A stretch of DNA of 11,760 bases from Fibrobacteraceae bacterium (GCA_023231365.1 JALNVO010000067.1:1-11760); one strand, 5' to 3'. Shown: positions 1-7,416, numbered from the stretch's first letter. Numbers and translations are program-made. The notes: a model not told the origin generated them from the letters alone.

Positions 1-275
1 CAACGAGAAGCCGGTTCCCTTCGGGGAACGTCAGGGTTCGAAGAGCCGGACTCTAGTCCGGCCCCGAAGGGGTGAGGATGGAACAACGTGACACCGCAAC
101 AATTTTCGGGTAAAACACTTCGCATGGTGGACTGAAGTCCTGCTGCCGGGCCTCAACAATGTCAAAGCAAGCTCGGTTGTGCGACACTCACCTTGCGTGG
201 TATTGACGCTTTTGTGCTTGCGCACTTGCCGGTGTAACTCAGGCTTGTTCATCCAAGTATGCCCGCAACTCTCGT
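1..275. other. Gene-free, GC-rich stretch with short hairpins
   Basis: No reading frame here looks like a real protein; the only longish one, on the minus strand, is rich in Arg, Leu, Thr and Ser, has no recognisable motif and lies across hairpins. Visible structure: a perfect 6-bp stem with a TTCG loop (14-29, gttccc/gggaac), a 7-bp stem gccggac/gtccggc with loop TCTA (45-62), a 4-bp stem cccc/gggg (62-72), and ggac/gtcc at 129-140. A longer-range pairing is possible between acaccgcaa (91-99) and ttgccggtgt (226-235) with one bulged base. The DNA may be part of a dispersed intergenic repeat or a structured RNA that begins left of the window; neither can be settled from this sequence alone. 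Confidence 0.35.
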
Positions 276-440
276 TTTAGGGCGCAATCGTTCCTGCCAT
301 TGCTCCCTAAAGGGATCGTTCTCGCTAAGTGCTAATAAAGCACCAAGCGATCTCGTTCGGTTCTTGATAGATGGACGATCTTATCGTCGAGAGCGGCATT
401 TCGGCAATAAAGGCAAGCAAGCTTGTCTTTGCTGCACTCG
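276..440 (+). other. Run of consecutive strong stem-loops (structured RNA or palindromic repeat)
   Basis: Four stem-loops follow one another. (1) 276-288 pairs with 299-311: tttaggg and gcaat arms with a single C/T mismatch. (2) 322-350: tcgct/agcga outside a 2x2 internal loop, then gtgct/agcac with loop aataa. (3) 374-388: gacgat/atcgtc with loop ctt. (4) 388-440: outer cgag-a-gcggca with tgctgc-a-ctcg, and an inner stem aaggcaag (410-417) with cttgtctt (422-429) around loop caag. The non-Watson-Crick pairs in stem 4 (395 with 433, 413 with 426) are G-U if the plus strand is transcribed, but C-A on the minus strand, which favours folding of plus-strand RNA. A frame that crosses the block (259-495, plus) has no recognisable domain and is probably not translated. 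It resembles no RNA family I can name; a REP- or MITE-like repeat is the main alternative. Confidence 0.45.
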
Positions 441-466
441 ATTTGCATGCTGTTCGCTTCACTTAA

Positions 467-694
467 CCAAAGAAGCTTTTAGAGCTGCCCAATAGTGATT
501 TGACCAAGCTTGCAGAATTTTCAAAAAAGTACCGCATCGGAGTTGTTTTTATACAGCCGGAATTTCCCAAACACACTGCAGAAGCTCTTGCTCGAGATAT
601 TGGTGCTCCGGTTGCTGCTACGGATCCGCTGGTATATGATTTTGAAAAGAATTTGAAAAATTTTATTGCAATTCTCAAGTCGGGTGAAAATTAA
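467..694 (+). pseudogene. 3' remnant of a metal-ion ABC transporter substrate-binding protein (ZnuA-like)
   Basis: The frame is open only from 467 (after a TAA at 464-466) to the stop at 692-694 and has no credible start. A TTG at 500 is the first possible initiator and would give just 64 residues. The content matches the extreme C-terminus of periplasmic Zn/Mn-binding proteins of the ZnuA/TroA (cluster A-I) type: a helix ending KKYRIGVVFIQPEF, then KHTAEALARDIGAPV and the typical near-terminal TDPLVYDFEKNLKNF. Full-length family members are about 300 residues, so over three quarters is missing, including the metal-binding His residues. The DNA just upstream is the hairpin block, and no frame there carries the missing part. 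I read this as a gene decapitated by insertion or deletion. The remainder might lie beyond the left edge if an element was inserted. Confidence 0.6.
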
Positions 695-714
695 CCAAAT
701 CGGTTTGCCAAATA

Positions 715-743
715 AAAAAGGAACGCCAACGGGCGTTCCTTTT
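715..743. terminator. Bidirectional Rho-independent terminator
   Basis: A perfect 8-bp stem ggaacgcc (720-727) / ggcgttcc (732-739) with loop aacg is flanked by an A-tract (714-719) on the left and a T-tract (740-743) on the right. It lies between the plus-strand transporter remnant and the minus-strand porin gene. Read on the minus strand it ends in a longer U-run (six As at 714-719 on the plus strand), so it probably serves mainly the porin gene. Confidence 0.85.
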
Positions 744-758
744 GTCTTCAAACTGAGA

Positions 759-1772
759 TTACTTGATAGTAGTCGTGAAGCGGAGTGCTGCGGCGACATC
801 GTCAAGTTCATCTTCGCTGTAAAGGTTGAGCTGAGCTTTAGTACGGCCAAAGGACTTGGTGAGGCCGACTGTCCAAGCGAAGTCATCTGCTCCCGCATTG
901 AGCTCGTCGCGGTCATTGATTCGTTCAAATTCGAACATCAGATGATCAAAGATGCCCGCAGTTGGAATTTCCAAGCCGACGAAGAACGGGAGGTAGTCGG
1001 AACCTTGTTTGTATTCCGGCTTGATTGCGTCGCCTGCTGCAATGGATTTTGCGTTGACATCGGAATCCGTTCCTGTGGTAATGTAGGCGATTTCACCATA
1101 GAGGCGGAGATTTTTGATGATTGCGTAGGATGCGCTACCGGCAACGCGGTGCGTCTGCACTGCAGCCTGGTTAAATGCGTCAATCGCATTCACTCGGTAG
1201 GCGACGGCGAGTTCTAGCGGGAAGCTGAACTTTGCGCGTTCTTCAACGCGGACATAGCCCGTATTGAACTTGTTGTCGGTGGTTCCGAGCATTGCATTGA
1301 GCGTGGATGGGCCGACTTTCCACCCGAGCTCGAATGCATCGTGGGAGTAATCTCTCATCAGCATTCCACGGCGGGAGAGTGCCGGGTCGACGTAGGTACC
1401 GAAATTACCCGCTTGGCTCCAATCCGTTTTCCAGTGACCGAGCTTGAGGTTGAGCTTGTTCATTCCCAAATCCCACTTGTAGTTGCCCCAATAAAGATCA
1501 GCGAGAAACTTGTCATAGTTCTTTCCATCGATCGTATTACCGAAATTGGGCCCGAACATGCGGATCATAATTTGGCCATCGAAGTCTTCAGATGTATAAC
1601 TTCCGCCAACGTTGGCGCGGAACCAGAAGGATTCGAACCAATTGTCGTTGTTGTTGGCGATGCCTTGGGTTTGAATGTTGCCTTTGAGTGCGAATTCTCC
1701 ATCAGCAGCGGATGTTACTACGGTAAGGCCAAGTGTAAGAGCGATGGCTGTTTTCAAAAGTTTGGATTTCAT
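759..1772 (-). CDS. Outer-membrane beta-barrel, porin-like protein
   Basis: The 337-residue product starts with a Sec signal peptide: MKSKLLK, then a hydrophobic stretch to about residue 20, with cleavage likely at TSA/ADGEF. The rest alternates short amphipathic strands rich in aromatic and small residues (for example WFRANVGGSY, LNLKLGHWKTDW, LRLYGEIAYI, AQLNLYSEDEL) with charged turns. This is the pattern of a 12- to 16-strand barrel in the outer membrane, where it would let small solutes pass. The start is supported by AGAGGA (1778-1783) 5 bases before the ATG. The gene stands alone, ends at the terminator at 715-743 and is divergent from the OmpA-type gene. The last residues are TTTIK, without the usual C-terminal aromatic residue of Bam substrates, though the strand just before (AALRFTTTI) has one. 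I cannot name a substrate, and assignment to a specific porin family is not possible by eye. Confidence 0.72.
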   Translation of the reverse strand: MKSKLLKTAIALTLGLTVVTSAADGEFALKGNIQTQGIANNNDNWFESFWFRANVGGSYTSEDFDGQIMIRMFGPNFGNTIDGKNYDKFLADLYWGNYKWDLGMNKLNLKLGHWKTDWSQAGNFGTYVDPALSRRGMLMRDYSHDAFELGWKVGPSTLNAMLGTTDNKFNTGYVRVEERAKFSFPLELAVAYRVNAIDAFNQAAVQTHRVAGSASYAIIKNLRLYGEIAYITTGTDSDVNAKSIAAGDAIKPEYKQGSDYLPFFVGLEIPTAGIFDHLMFEFERINDRDELNAGADDFAWTVGLTKSFGRTKAQLNLYSEDELDDVAAALRFTTTIK

Positions 1773-1891
1773 TTTTTTCCTCTGCGGGTGTTCCGCGTCA
1801 GTAGGTTAGAAAACGCGCAAAATTTACTTGTTTTTTTGGATCTTTTCTAGGGAAAAATTTATTTTATGGCTGTGAAAAGGAGCTTTTTTTG
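1773..1891. promoter_or_regulatory. Divergent promoter region between porin and ompA-type gene
   Basis: This 119-base A+T-rich gap must hold the start signals of both outward-facing genes. Both Shine-Dalgarno sequences are clear: AGAGGA for the minus gene (1778-1783) and AAGGAG (1877-1882) for the plus gene. A weak sigma70-like candidate for the plus gene is TTGGAT (1836-1841), 18 bases from TATTTT (1860-1865). No operator-like palindrome stands out. Confidence 0.4.
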
Positions 1892-2596
1892 ATGATGCGA
1901 ACTTTTTTTATTTCTTTTCTCGCTTTGACGGCGGCTCTTTTTGCGGCAGACCTTGCTCCCGGCAAGACTCATGCCGTTCTGAATGTGTCTTATACCAATT
2001 TTGACGATGTTCCCCAACGGAATAAGCTTCTGACGTTCGTCGGGCAAAAAAATCCGGAAAATAAGATCTCTGTACGGACGGATGCCAATGGCGAAGCCGT
2101 TCTTCTCATTCCTCGCGAAGATTCCTATAGTATTCTTTGCGAAAGCTTGACTGGGCCTTTTGAATGCGGTACGACTCCATACGTTTCTCTCAAAGCGAGT
2201 ACTGGTGCTGTCAATGTGGCCTTCGACGATACCCGTGCTGAGCTCCAAGGCGTTTCGTTCAAAGTAGGAAGTGCAGAGCTTATACAATCTTCCCTTGCGA
2301 CGTTAAATAAGACAATTGATGGCTTAAAGAAGAATGCCAAGGCGAAAGTGGAAATTGAAGGCCATACAAGTTCGGAAGGCGGTGAAGATTACAACCAGAA
2401 ACTTTCCGAAGAACGCGCACAGAGCGTCCGCAATTATATGATTCAAAAGGGAATTGACGGTTCCCGCATTACAGCGGTGGGCTATGGTTATTCCCGTCCC
2501 AAGGCTTCGAATGATACGGAGGAAGGGCGCAAACAGAATCGCCGGATTGAAGTCCGCGTCACCAATCCCGATGAGGTAGAAGCGACTGTAGAATAA
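1892..2596 (+). CDS. Secreted OmpA-family peptidoglycan-binding protein
   Basis: ATG at 1892 is preferred over the TTG three bases earlier because AAGGAG (1877-1882) lies 9 bases upstream. The product is 234 residues. Residues 1-18 are a signal peptide (MMRTFFISFLALTAALFA). No lipobox Cys follows, so it is not an obvious lipoprotein. Residues about 20-110 form a beta-rich domain with two Cys in a carboxypeptidase-regulatory-like fold (DANGEAVLLIPREDSYSI). Residues about 115-225 are an OmpA/MotB C-terminal domain: VEIEGHTSSEGG (153-164), NQKLSEERAQSV with the conserved Arg175, and the RKQNRRIEV motif (213-221). The family binds meso-diaminopimelate of peptidoglycan in the periplasm and tethers the outer membrane. 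The Asp usual after GHT is Ser160 here. The gene stops one base from the oppositely oriented gene that follows. Confidence 0.85.
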   Translation: MMRTFFISFLALTAALFAADLAPGKTHAVLNVSYTNFDDVPQRNKLLTFVGQKNPENKISVRTDANGEAVLLIPREDSYSILCESLTGPFECGTTPYVSLKASTGAVNVAFDDTRAELQGVSFKVGSAELIQSSLATLNKTIDGLKKNAKAKVEIEGHTSSEGGEDYNQKLSEERAQSVRNYMIQKGIDGSRITAVGYGYSRPKASNDTEEGRKQNRRIEVRVTNPDEVEATVE

Positions 2597-2597
2597 T

Positions 2598-3209
2598 TTA
2601 TCCGCCGATAATCTCTTTCACCCAGGCCTCTTTAGCTTGGGTGAGCTTTTCTAGAGAGTTATCGTCGGCAAGGCTCGAATCGCGCAGGTTTATCAAGGCT
2701 CTATAATCATCTAAGAATTTTTGTGCTTCTGGATAATCGGGAATGATCGAGGTTAGGGCGGCTTCGATTTTTTCATCGGAATAGTAGCGGAGAATGCCAG
2801 AAAGGTACGTTTCAATGTAAGCTTGATTTTCGCCTTTGGCTTTGTACTTCATGGCGTTCGCAAATTCCATCGGTTCAATTGCATCCATCCAAGCGGACTC
2901 TTTTTCGTACAAGCTATCGTCCAATGCAAGCGCGTTTTCTTCGCGCGAAATCCGGAGCTGCTCTGTCAAAAACGGGCGGTATGATTCTGGGTTCACTTCG
3001 ATACTTTCGCCTTTAAGAAACTCGCAAAGGCTTTTAAGGGCTGCTTCTGATGGCGTTTCCAAAAGCCTTTCCTTGAGGACGGCGAGTTTGACTTCGCGAG
3101 GGAGAACCTTGAATTCTTCGTTGTCGATATCATTTGCGTGCAAATGCAAAATGAACACGCGCAAAAGAATGATGGCAATGGCGATTGTGAAGAGAATGGC
3201 TAGCGTCAT
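2598..3209 (-). CDS. Small membrane-anchored helical protein of unknown function
   Basis: The 203-residue product has one N-terminal transmembrane segment (about residues 2-20, LAILFTIAIAIILLRVFIL) and then a charged, mainly helical domain rich in Glu, Lys, Leu and Ala. No catalytic motif is visible. The helical part vaguely resembles TPR-type repeats, but I see no clear consensus. Its ATG is 6 bases after the icd stop on the same strand and has no good Shine-Dalgarno sequence, so it is probably co-transcribed and perhaps translationally coupled with icd. A functional tie to isocitrate dehydrogenase does not follow from this. Its stop is one base from the stop of the converging OmpA-type gene, leaving no room for a terminator between them. 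Confidence 0.7.
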   Translation of the reverse strand: MTLAILFTIAIAIILLRVFILHLHANDIDNEEFKVLPREVKLAVLKERLLETPSEAALKSLCEFLKGESIEVNPESYRPFLTEQLRISREENALALDDSLYEKESAWMDAIEPMEFANAMKYKAKGENQAYIETYLSGILRYYSDEKIEAALTSIIPDYPEAQKFLDDYRALINLRDSSLADDNSLEKLTQAKEAWVKEIIGG

Positions 3210-3215
3210 AAATTA

Positions 3216-4544
3216 TCACATATGGGCGATAATGTTGTCGCCGAATGCGGAAGTTCCGACTTCCTTTGCCCCTTCCATAAGGCGTGCAAAGTCATAAGTG
3301 ACGACCTTCGAATTGATCGCTCCGGAGAGGCCTTTATTTACCAAGTCTGCGGCTTCAGTCCAACCCAAGTAGCTGAGCATCATTTCACCGGAGAGAACTT
3401 CGGATCCCGGATTGACTTTGTCCAGATCGGTATATTTTGGGGCAGTTCCGTGTGTTGCTTCGAAAATAGCATGCCCGCTTACGAAGTTGATATTTCCTCC
3501 CGGAGCAATTCCTATGCCGCCGACTTGTGCGGCTAGTGCGTCGGAGAGGTAGTCTCCATTCAGGTTGAGTGTGGCGATTACGTCAAAGTCTTCGGGGCGG
3601 GTAAGAACCTGTTGCAAACAAATATCAGCGATGCAATCCTTGATGACGATGCCTTCGCCGCGCTTGCCCTTCGGAATCTGCATCCATGGGCCATTCCCGA
3701 TTTTTTCTGCGCCGTATTCCTTGGCGGCTACTTCATAACCCCAGTCGCGGAATGCGCCCTCGGTGAATTTCATAATGTTCCCCTTGTGGTCAAGGGTTAC
3801 GCTTTTGCGATTGTTTACAATGGCATATTCAATGGCCGCGCGTACTAAGCGCTGAGTACCGAGTTTGGAAACAGCTTTTACGCCGAGCCCGACTTCATTC
3901 CAATCGCTATCGTCAGCAATGCCGGTAATTTTCTTCCAATTTTCTACGGATTCCTTGGTTCCAAAGCGGATTTTCTTTGCCCCGGCAGGAAACTCCTTCT
4001 TCAAAATTTCAAGAAATTTTCTGGCTTCTTCTGTACCGGACTTCCATTCAATGCCTGCATAAATATCTTCCGTATTTTCGCGGAAAATGACCATATCCAC
4101 CTTTTCCGGGTGCTTTACCGGCGAAGGAGTGCCTGTGTAATAGCGGACGGGTCGGAGGCACACAAATAAGTCAAGCGCTTGGCGGAGTGCTACATTCAAG
4201 CTGCGGATTCCGCCTCCGATAGGTGTGGTGAGAGGGCCTTTGATGCCTACGAGGTATTCTGTAAAGGCTTTGATAGTCTCTTCCGGGAGCCAAGTACCTT
4301 CGCCATATACCTTGTTGGCTTTTTCGCCTGCGTATACTTCCATCCAAGAAATTTTGCGTTTGCCTTTATAGGCTTTTTCGACTGCGGTGTCTAATACCCG
4401 CTTTGTCGCTTTCCATACGTCGCGACCGATTCCGTCCCCTTCGATAAAGGGGATAATGGGAGAATCGGAGATGCTTAATTTGCCGTTCTTGAGAGTAATG
4501 GGGATGCCATCAGCAGGGACTTGGATATGCTCGAATTTAGACAT
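3216..4544 (-). CDS. icd: Isocitrate dehydrogenase, NADP-dependent
   Basis: A 442-residue homodimeric-type enzyme of the TCA cycle that oxidatively decarboxylates isocitrate to 2-oxoglutarate with reduction of NADP+. It lines up with the E. coli Icd type end to end with an offset of about two residues: IEGDGIGRDVW (34-44), the substrate loop GGIRSLNVALRQ (111-122) with Ser115 equivalent to the phosphorylated Ser113, Arg121, Arg131 and Arg155, Tyr162, and the metal Asp residues in NLNGDYLSDA. The NADP determinants are all present: HGTAPKY (Lys-Tyr for the 2'-phosphate), DKVNPGS, and VTYDFARL (Tyr and Arg). NAD-specific enzymes differ there. The start is supported by ACGAGG (4550-4555) 5 bases before the ATG. 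It is followed within 6 bases by a small membrane protein gene. No aceK kinase/phosphatase gene is visible nearby, so control by phosphorylation is unknown here. Confidence 0.97.
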   Translation of the reverse strand: MSKFEHIQVPADGIPITLKNGKLSISDSPIIPFIEGDGIGRDVWKATKRVLDTAVEKAYKGKRKISWMEVYAGEKANKVYGEGTWLPEETIKAFTEYLVGIKGPLTTPIGGGIRSLNVALRQALDLFVCLRPVRYYTGTPSPVKHPEKVDMVIFRENTEDIYAGIEWKSGTEEARKFLEILKKEFPAGAKKIRFGTKESVENWKKITGIADDSDWNEVGLGVKAVSKLGTQRLVRAAIEYAIVNNRKSVTLDHKGNIMKFTEGAFRDWGYEVAAKEYGAEKIGNGPWMQIPKGKRGEGIVIKDCIADICLQQVLTRPEDFDVIATLNLNGDYLSDALAAQVGGIGIAPGGNINFVSGHAIFEATHGTAPKYTDLDKVNPGSEVLSGEMMLSYLGWTEAADLVNKGLSGAINSKVVTYDFARLMEGAKEVGTSAFGDNIIAHM

Positions 4545-4761
4545 AAAAACCTCGTATATTTCAAGTCGAATTTTAGTAAAAATAGAAGATCCTTTTGGAG
4601 TAGATTTGTTTTTTGGACGATTATCCGATGCTTTAGGTCACGGGAACTTTGCAACTTTAAAAAATTGAGTAAAAAATAAAATGTACTTCGTTCCGAACCT
4701 CAATAAATGGTTTATATTTGGGGAAAAATATTCCTGCACCCCTAATAGGTGGAGATTCAAG
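4545..4761. promoter_or_regulatory. Divergent promoter region between icd and the fibro-slime gene
   Basis: This 217-base A+T-rich gap separates two outward-facing genes. For the plus-strand gene a candidate promoter is TTCCGA (4691-4696), 16 bases from TATATT (4713-4718), followed by AGGTGGAG (4747-4754) 7 bases before the ATG at 4762. On the icd side ACGAGG (4550-4555) is clear, but no convincing -35/-10 pair could be picked. I see no riboswitch-like fold or operator palindrome. Confidence 0.4.
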
Positions 4762-7416
4762 ATGATGAAAAAATTTACGGTTTTGGCAATTGCATTATTA
4801 GCGGGCGTTTTTGCAAGCGCAAATGCTGCAGATGCATCTGGATTCGCTTCCTTGGATGTCGTGGTTCGCGATTTTCAACCGAATCACCCCGATTTTGAGA
4901 ATTTTTCTGAGGAATACATCAATAATGCGGATGCCATTTATAATTATGGTGTGATCCACGGCCTTGCCGGGTATGATACGGCTTGGTACGGCAATGCGGG
5001 TATGCACCAAAGTTGTGGCAATAAGGCTTCTTATGCCTATAGTTATGGTACGCCGCTCGGTACGGATGGCTTGCCTCTTTTCTTTAGTCCGGCCTCCCAG
5101 CTCCCGATTTATTTGCAGGCAACGTCGACATCGACGGCAAACGGAGATTCCGCGAACGCTCTGCATTATGGTGAATGTTCTGATAAAGTGAACGGTAAAA
5201 CGGTGCGGGGATATCAGTATGTCGTAAATAGTGGAACCCGCGGTTATACTTGCCCAACCCCAAATATGAATTGGGCTAACTTGGTGATGTACACCCCGGA
5301 AATGGTGAACAGATATCTGACATTCGTTACAACTAAGGATTCCCTCGGCAACGATATTGTGACTGACTATAACTACTTGAATGGAGTAACGATTACCAAA
5401 GTGAATAATCGTTGTGACAATACTCTTTTTGATCAGTGGTTTTCGGATGTGGGCGGTATCAATCAGCGCAGCAATATGATTTTGAATATTCCAAAGGATC
5501 AGACGGACTCTGGATTCTATGTTCTGGACTACAACTACAATAATGGGGGCTATTTTCCCTTGGATTCGGTAAATGCCAATAATGAATGGCAGGGTGCAAA
5601 GTCCGGAACAACTCAGTGGGGTGCGCAGAGTCTTTCGATTTTCTGCCCCCCGTATGATTATCTGTGGGCGAAATCTCAGATGGATTACAATGGCGATTCA
5701 ACCTATTCGCTTTGCTCGGCTTGGCTAGCAAATGGCGGCCCGCGCAGTACGACATCTGCCTTGGCAGCTGTGCAGAGTTCGTCAAATGGATCTCTCGCTT
5801 TGCAGCATTTCCGCAACTATAACTTCACGATGATGGGCCATGCCAAGTTCCGCTATTATGCAAGTAAGAATACAAGTGAAGCAAGTGCGGAAGTCTTTGA
5901 ATTTGCCGGTGACGATGACATGTGGATCTACGTGGACGGCGTGCTCGCGGTCGACTTGGGCGGTACGCACTTGGCGACCCCGGGCAAAGTGAACCTCTAT
6001 ACCCTTGCCAAGAACAATCACGGCTGCCATACCGGAGAGCCCTTGGCCGTCATCAATGCTGCGGGTTGCAGCGATACCGGTTGGGTCAACGGATCTTGGC
6101 ATCATCTTCATTTCTTCTACGCAGACCGTCAGACAGATGGCTCTAACCTTTACATCCGCACATCCCTTTCTGAAATTGCCCCAACGGCTTATGGTCAACC
6201 GCGTATTATTCATGCTGAACTCAAGAGTGATGAAACGACAGGCGAACTCGTTACTTATCTCTTTGTCAACACACTTTTAAATGACGCCAGTGTGGCTTTG
6301 ATTGCTGGAAGTGGTGGTAACAGTGCTTATTTCCCGATTCTCGATATCCGCAAGATGGTCGATGTCAATGGAAATGTAACCGGCTATGACACAACGGCTT
6401 ATAATGTAACAAGCTTTGTATATCAAGAAAATAAAGGCTCTGACGGTTATTTGTACAAGCTTACGGGGCAGCTCTGTTCCGATGTCTACTGCACAACACT
6501 TTCTTCTCCGAATGCCGGTGATTCTCTTGCGTTCAATTATTCTGCGGCTCCGCGACTTGTAGATGGTGTTTATACAACTCCGGAGAGCGCGAATAACAAG
6601 TTTGCTTATACAGCTGATTGGGCTATTACATCTACTATGAACATATCTGTAGACAAGTATAATTTTGGTCCGATTACAACTATTTCAATCGCGTCGACAA
6701 CAACAATCATTCCTGCCGATTCGACTATTGACCGTCCTCCGTTCAATGACCAGCTTCTTCCGGATGGCAAATTGAAGGATAATGAGACGGGTGAAATATT
6801 CATTAATTCCTTGCCTTCGAGCTATGCAAATAGCGCGAATCCGAGCCAGTGGATTTCTGATAGCATTTCTTATTATATATCAGCCCCGGATCCAAGCAAC
6901 CCGAATTCGATGAATACTACGACTCAAGTTGTGAATTCTTCGGGAACTAGCTCTACTATTTCTGCTGCTAAGTGCTATTCTAGCCGAGGCAACGAAAGCT
7001 GTGTGAGCTTTGCTTTTGTGACCGATGAAGCCTTCCGTGTAAATATCCGCGTGTTTGATCATTTGGGCCATTTTGTAAGCCAATATAGCCAAGAATTGGA
7101 TACGGCTGCATTCCGCCAAATGGTGGCGACGACAACGCCGCAGTCTTCCTGCACGGATAATACGGGCGATGCTTATGGTGGAATTTCTTTTCCGGGCGTT
7201 GTGAGCGGCAAGGTTGCGGCAAGCGTCAAGATCTATCCGGTGTCCCAGCAGGGGCGTAAGCTAGGGACGGGGCCGTATATTTATCAAGTGTCCTTGATCG
7301 AATATCCGTTCCCGCATTGCGTGAACATTAAAAATTCTCAAAGCTATGTCTCTGGCGAATATCGGCGAACGCAATATACGACGAGTCGCGGTTATCGGCG
7401 CATTATTTCCAAATAA
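4762..7416 (+). CDS. Secreted fibro-slime domain (PA14-like) surface/adhesion protein
   Basis: The frame is open from 4681, but AGGTGGAG (4747-4754) sits 7 bases before ATG 4762, which is directly followed by a signal peptide (MMKKFTVLAIALLAGVFASA, cleavage near ANA/ADASG). This gives 884 residues. Around residues 350-480 lies the fibro-slime domain: FEFAGDDDMWIYVDG (about 378-392), LAVDLGGTHL, and WHHLHFFYADRQTDGSN. The acidic GDDD cluster and the DG/GGTH loops are the expected Ca2+- and sugar-binding positions of PA14-type sandwiches. In Fibrobacter this domain is found in surface proteins, some linked to cellulose adhesion. The region before it is Tyr/Asn/Ser-rich. The region about 735-830 (AAKCYSSRGNESC, VRVNIRVFD-like strands, FDHLGHFV) is a further beta domain. 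The mature protein has 14 Cys, an even number that suits extracellular disulfides. No glycosidase catalytic motif is seen, so I infer binding rather than cleavage. The unit ends at the terminator at 7434-7470. Confidence 0.88.
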   Translation: MMKKFTVLAIALLAGVFASANAADASGFASLDVVVRDFQPNHPDFENFSEEYINNADAIYNYGVIHGLAGYDTAWYGNAGMHQSCGNKASYAYSYGTPLGTDGLPLFFSPASQLPIYLQATSTSTANGDSANALHYGECSDKVNGKTVRGYQYVVNSGTRGYTCPTPNMNWANLVMYTPEMVNRYLTFVTTKDSLGNDIVTDYNYLNGVTITKVNNRCDNTLFDQWFSDVGGINQRSNMILNIPKDQTDSGFYVLDYNYNNGGYFPLDSVNANNEWQGAKSGTTQWGAQSLSIFCPPYDYLWAKSQMDYNGDSTYSLCSAWLANGGPRSTTSALAAVQSSSNGSLALQHFRNYNFTMMGHAKFRYYASKNTSEASAEVFEFAGDDDMWIYVDGVLAVDLGGTHLATPGKVNLYTLAKNNHGCHTGEPLAVINAAGCSDTGWVNGSWHHLHFFYADRQTDGSNLYIRTSLSEIAPTAYGQPRIIHAELKSDETTGELVTYLFVNTLLNDASVALIAGSGGNSAYFPILDIRKMVDVNGNVTGYDTTAYNVTSFVYQENKGSDGYLYKLTGQLCSDVYCTTLSSPNAGDSLAFNYSAAPRLVDGVYTTPESANNKFAYTADWAITSTMNISVDKYNFGPITTISIASTTTIIPADSTIDRPPFNDQLLPDGKLKDNETGEIFINSLPSSYANSANPSQWISDSISYYISAPDPSNPNSMNTTTQVVNSSGTSSTISAAKCYSSRGNESCVSFAFVTDEAFRVNIRVFDHLGHFVSQYSQELDTAAFRQMVATTTPQSSCTDNTGDAYGGISFPGVVSGKVAASVKIYPVSQQGRKLGTGPYIYQVSLIEYPFPHCVNIKNSQSYVSGEYRRTQYTTSRGYRRIISK

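Noticed and set aside
34..45. GGTTCGAAG resembling a tRNA T-loop
   Set aside because: The flanking bases do not form the T stem, and no acceptor, D or anticodon arms are present.
31..252. Minus-strand reading frame of 73 codons at the left edge
   Set aside because: Arg/Thr/Leu-rich composition, no motif, and it crosses several hairpins; more likely a chance frame in non-coding DNA.
1..480. Insertion sequence or CRISPR array
   Set aside because: No transposase fragment, no clear terminal inverted repeat with target duplication, and no regularly spaced direct repeats.
456..482. Possible terminator gcttc/gaagc followed by T-run
   Set aside because: The stem is only 5 bp with an 11-base loop, and it overlaps the start of the transporter remnant.
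259..495. Plus-strand reading frame of 78 codons
   Set aside because: It spans the stem-loop cluster, has no recognisable domain and is Arg/Cys/Ser-rich; structure rather than coding explains the sequence.
521..928. Minus-strand frame of 135 codons
   Set aside because: It crosses the terminator and overlaps both the porin gene and the transporter remnant in the wrong frame.
666..1850. Plus-strand frames across 666-1217 and 1341-1850
   Set aside because: They are antisense shadows of the porin-like gene, which has a signal peptide and Shine-Dalgarno sequence on the other strand.
4681..4761. Upstream in-frame start for the fibro-slime protein
   Set aside because: The extra 27 residues have no signal-peptide character and the ribosome binding site belongs to the ATG at 4762.
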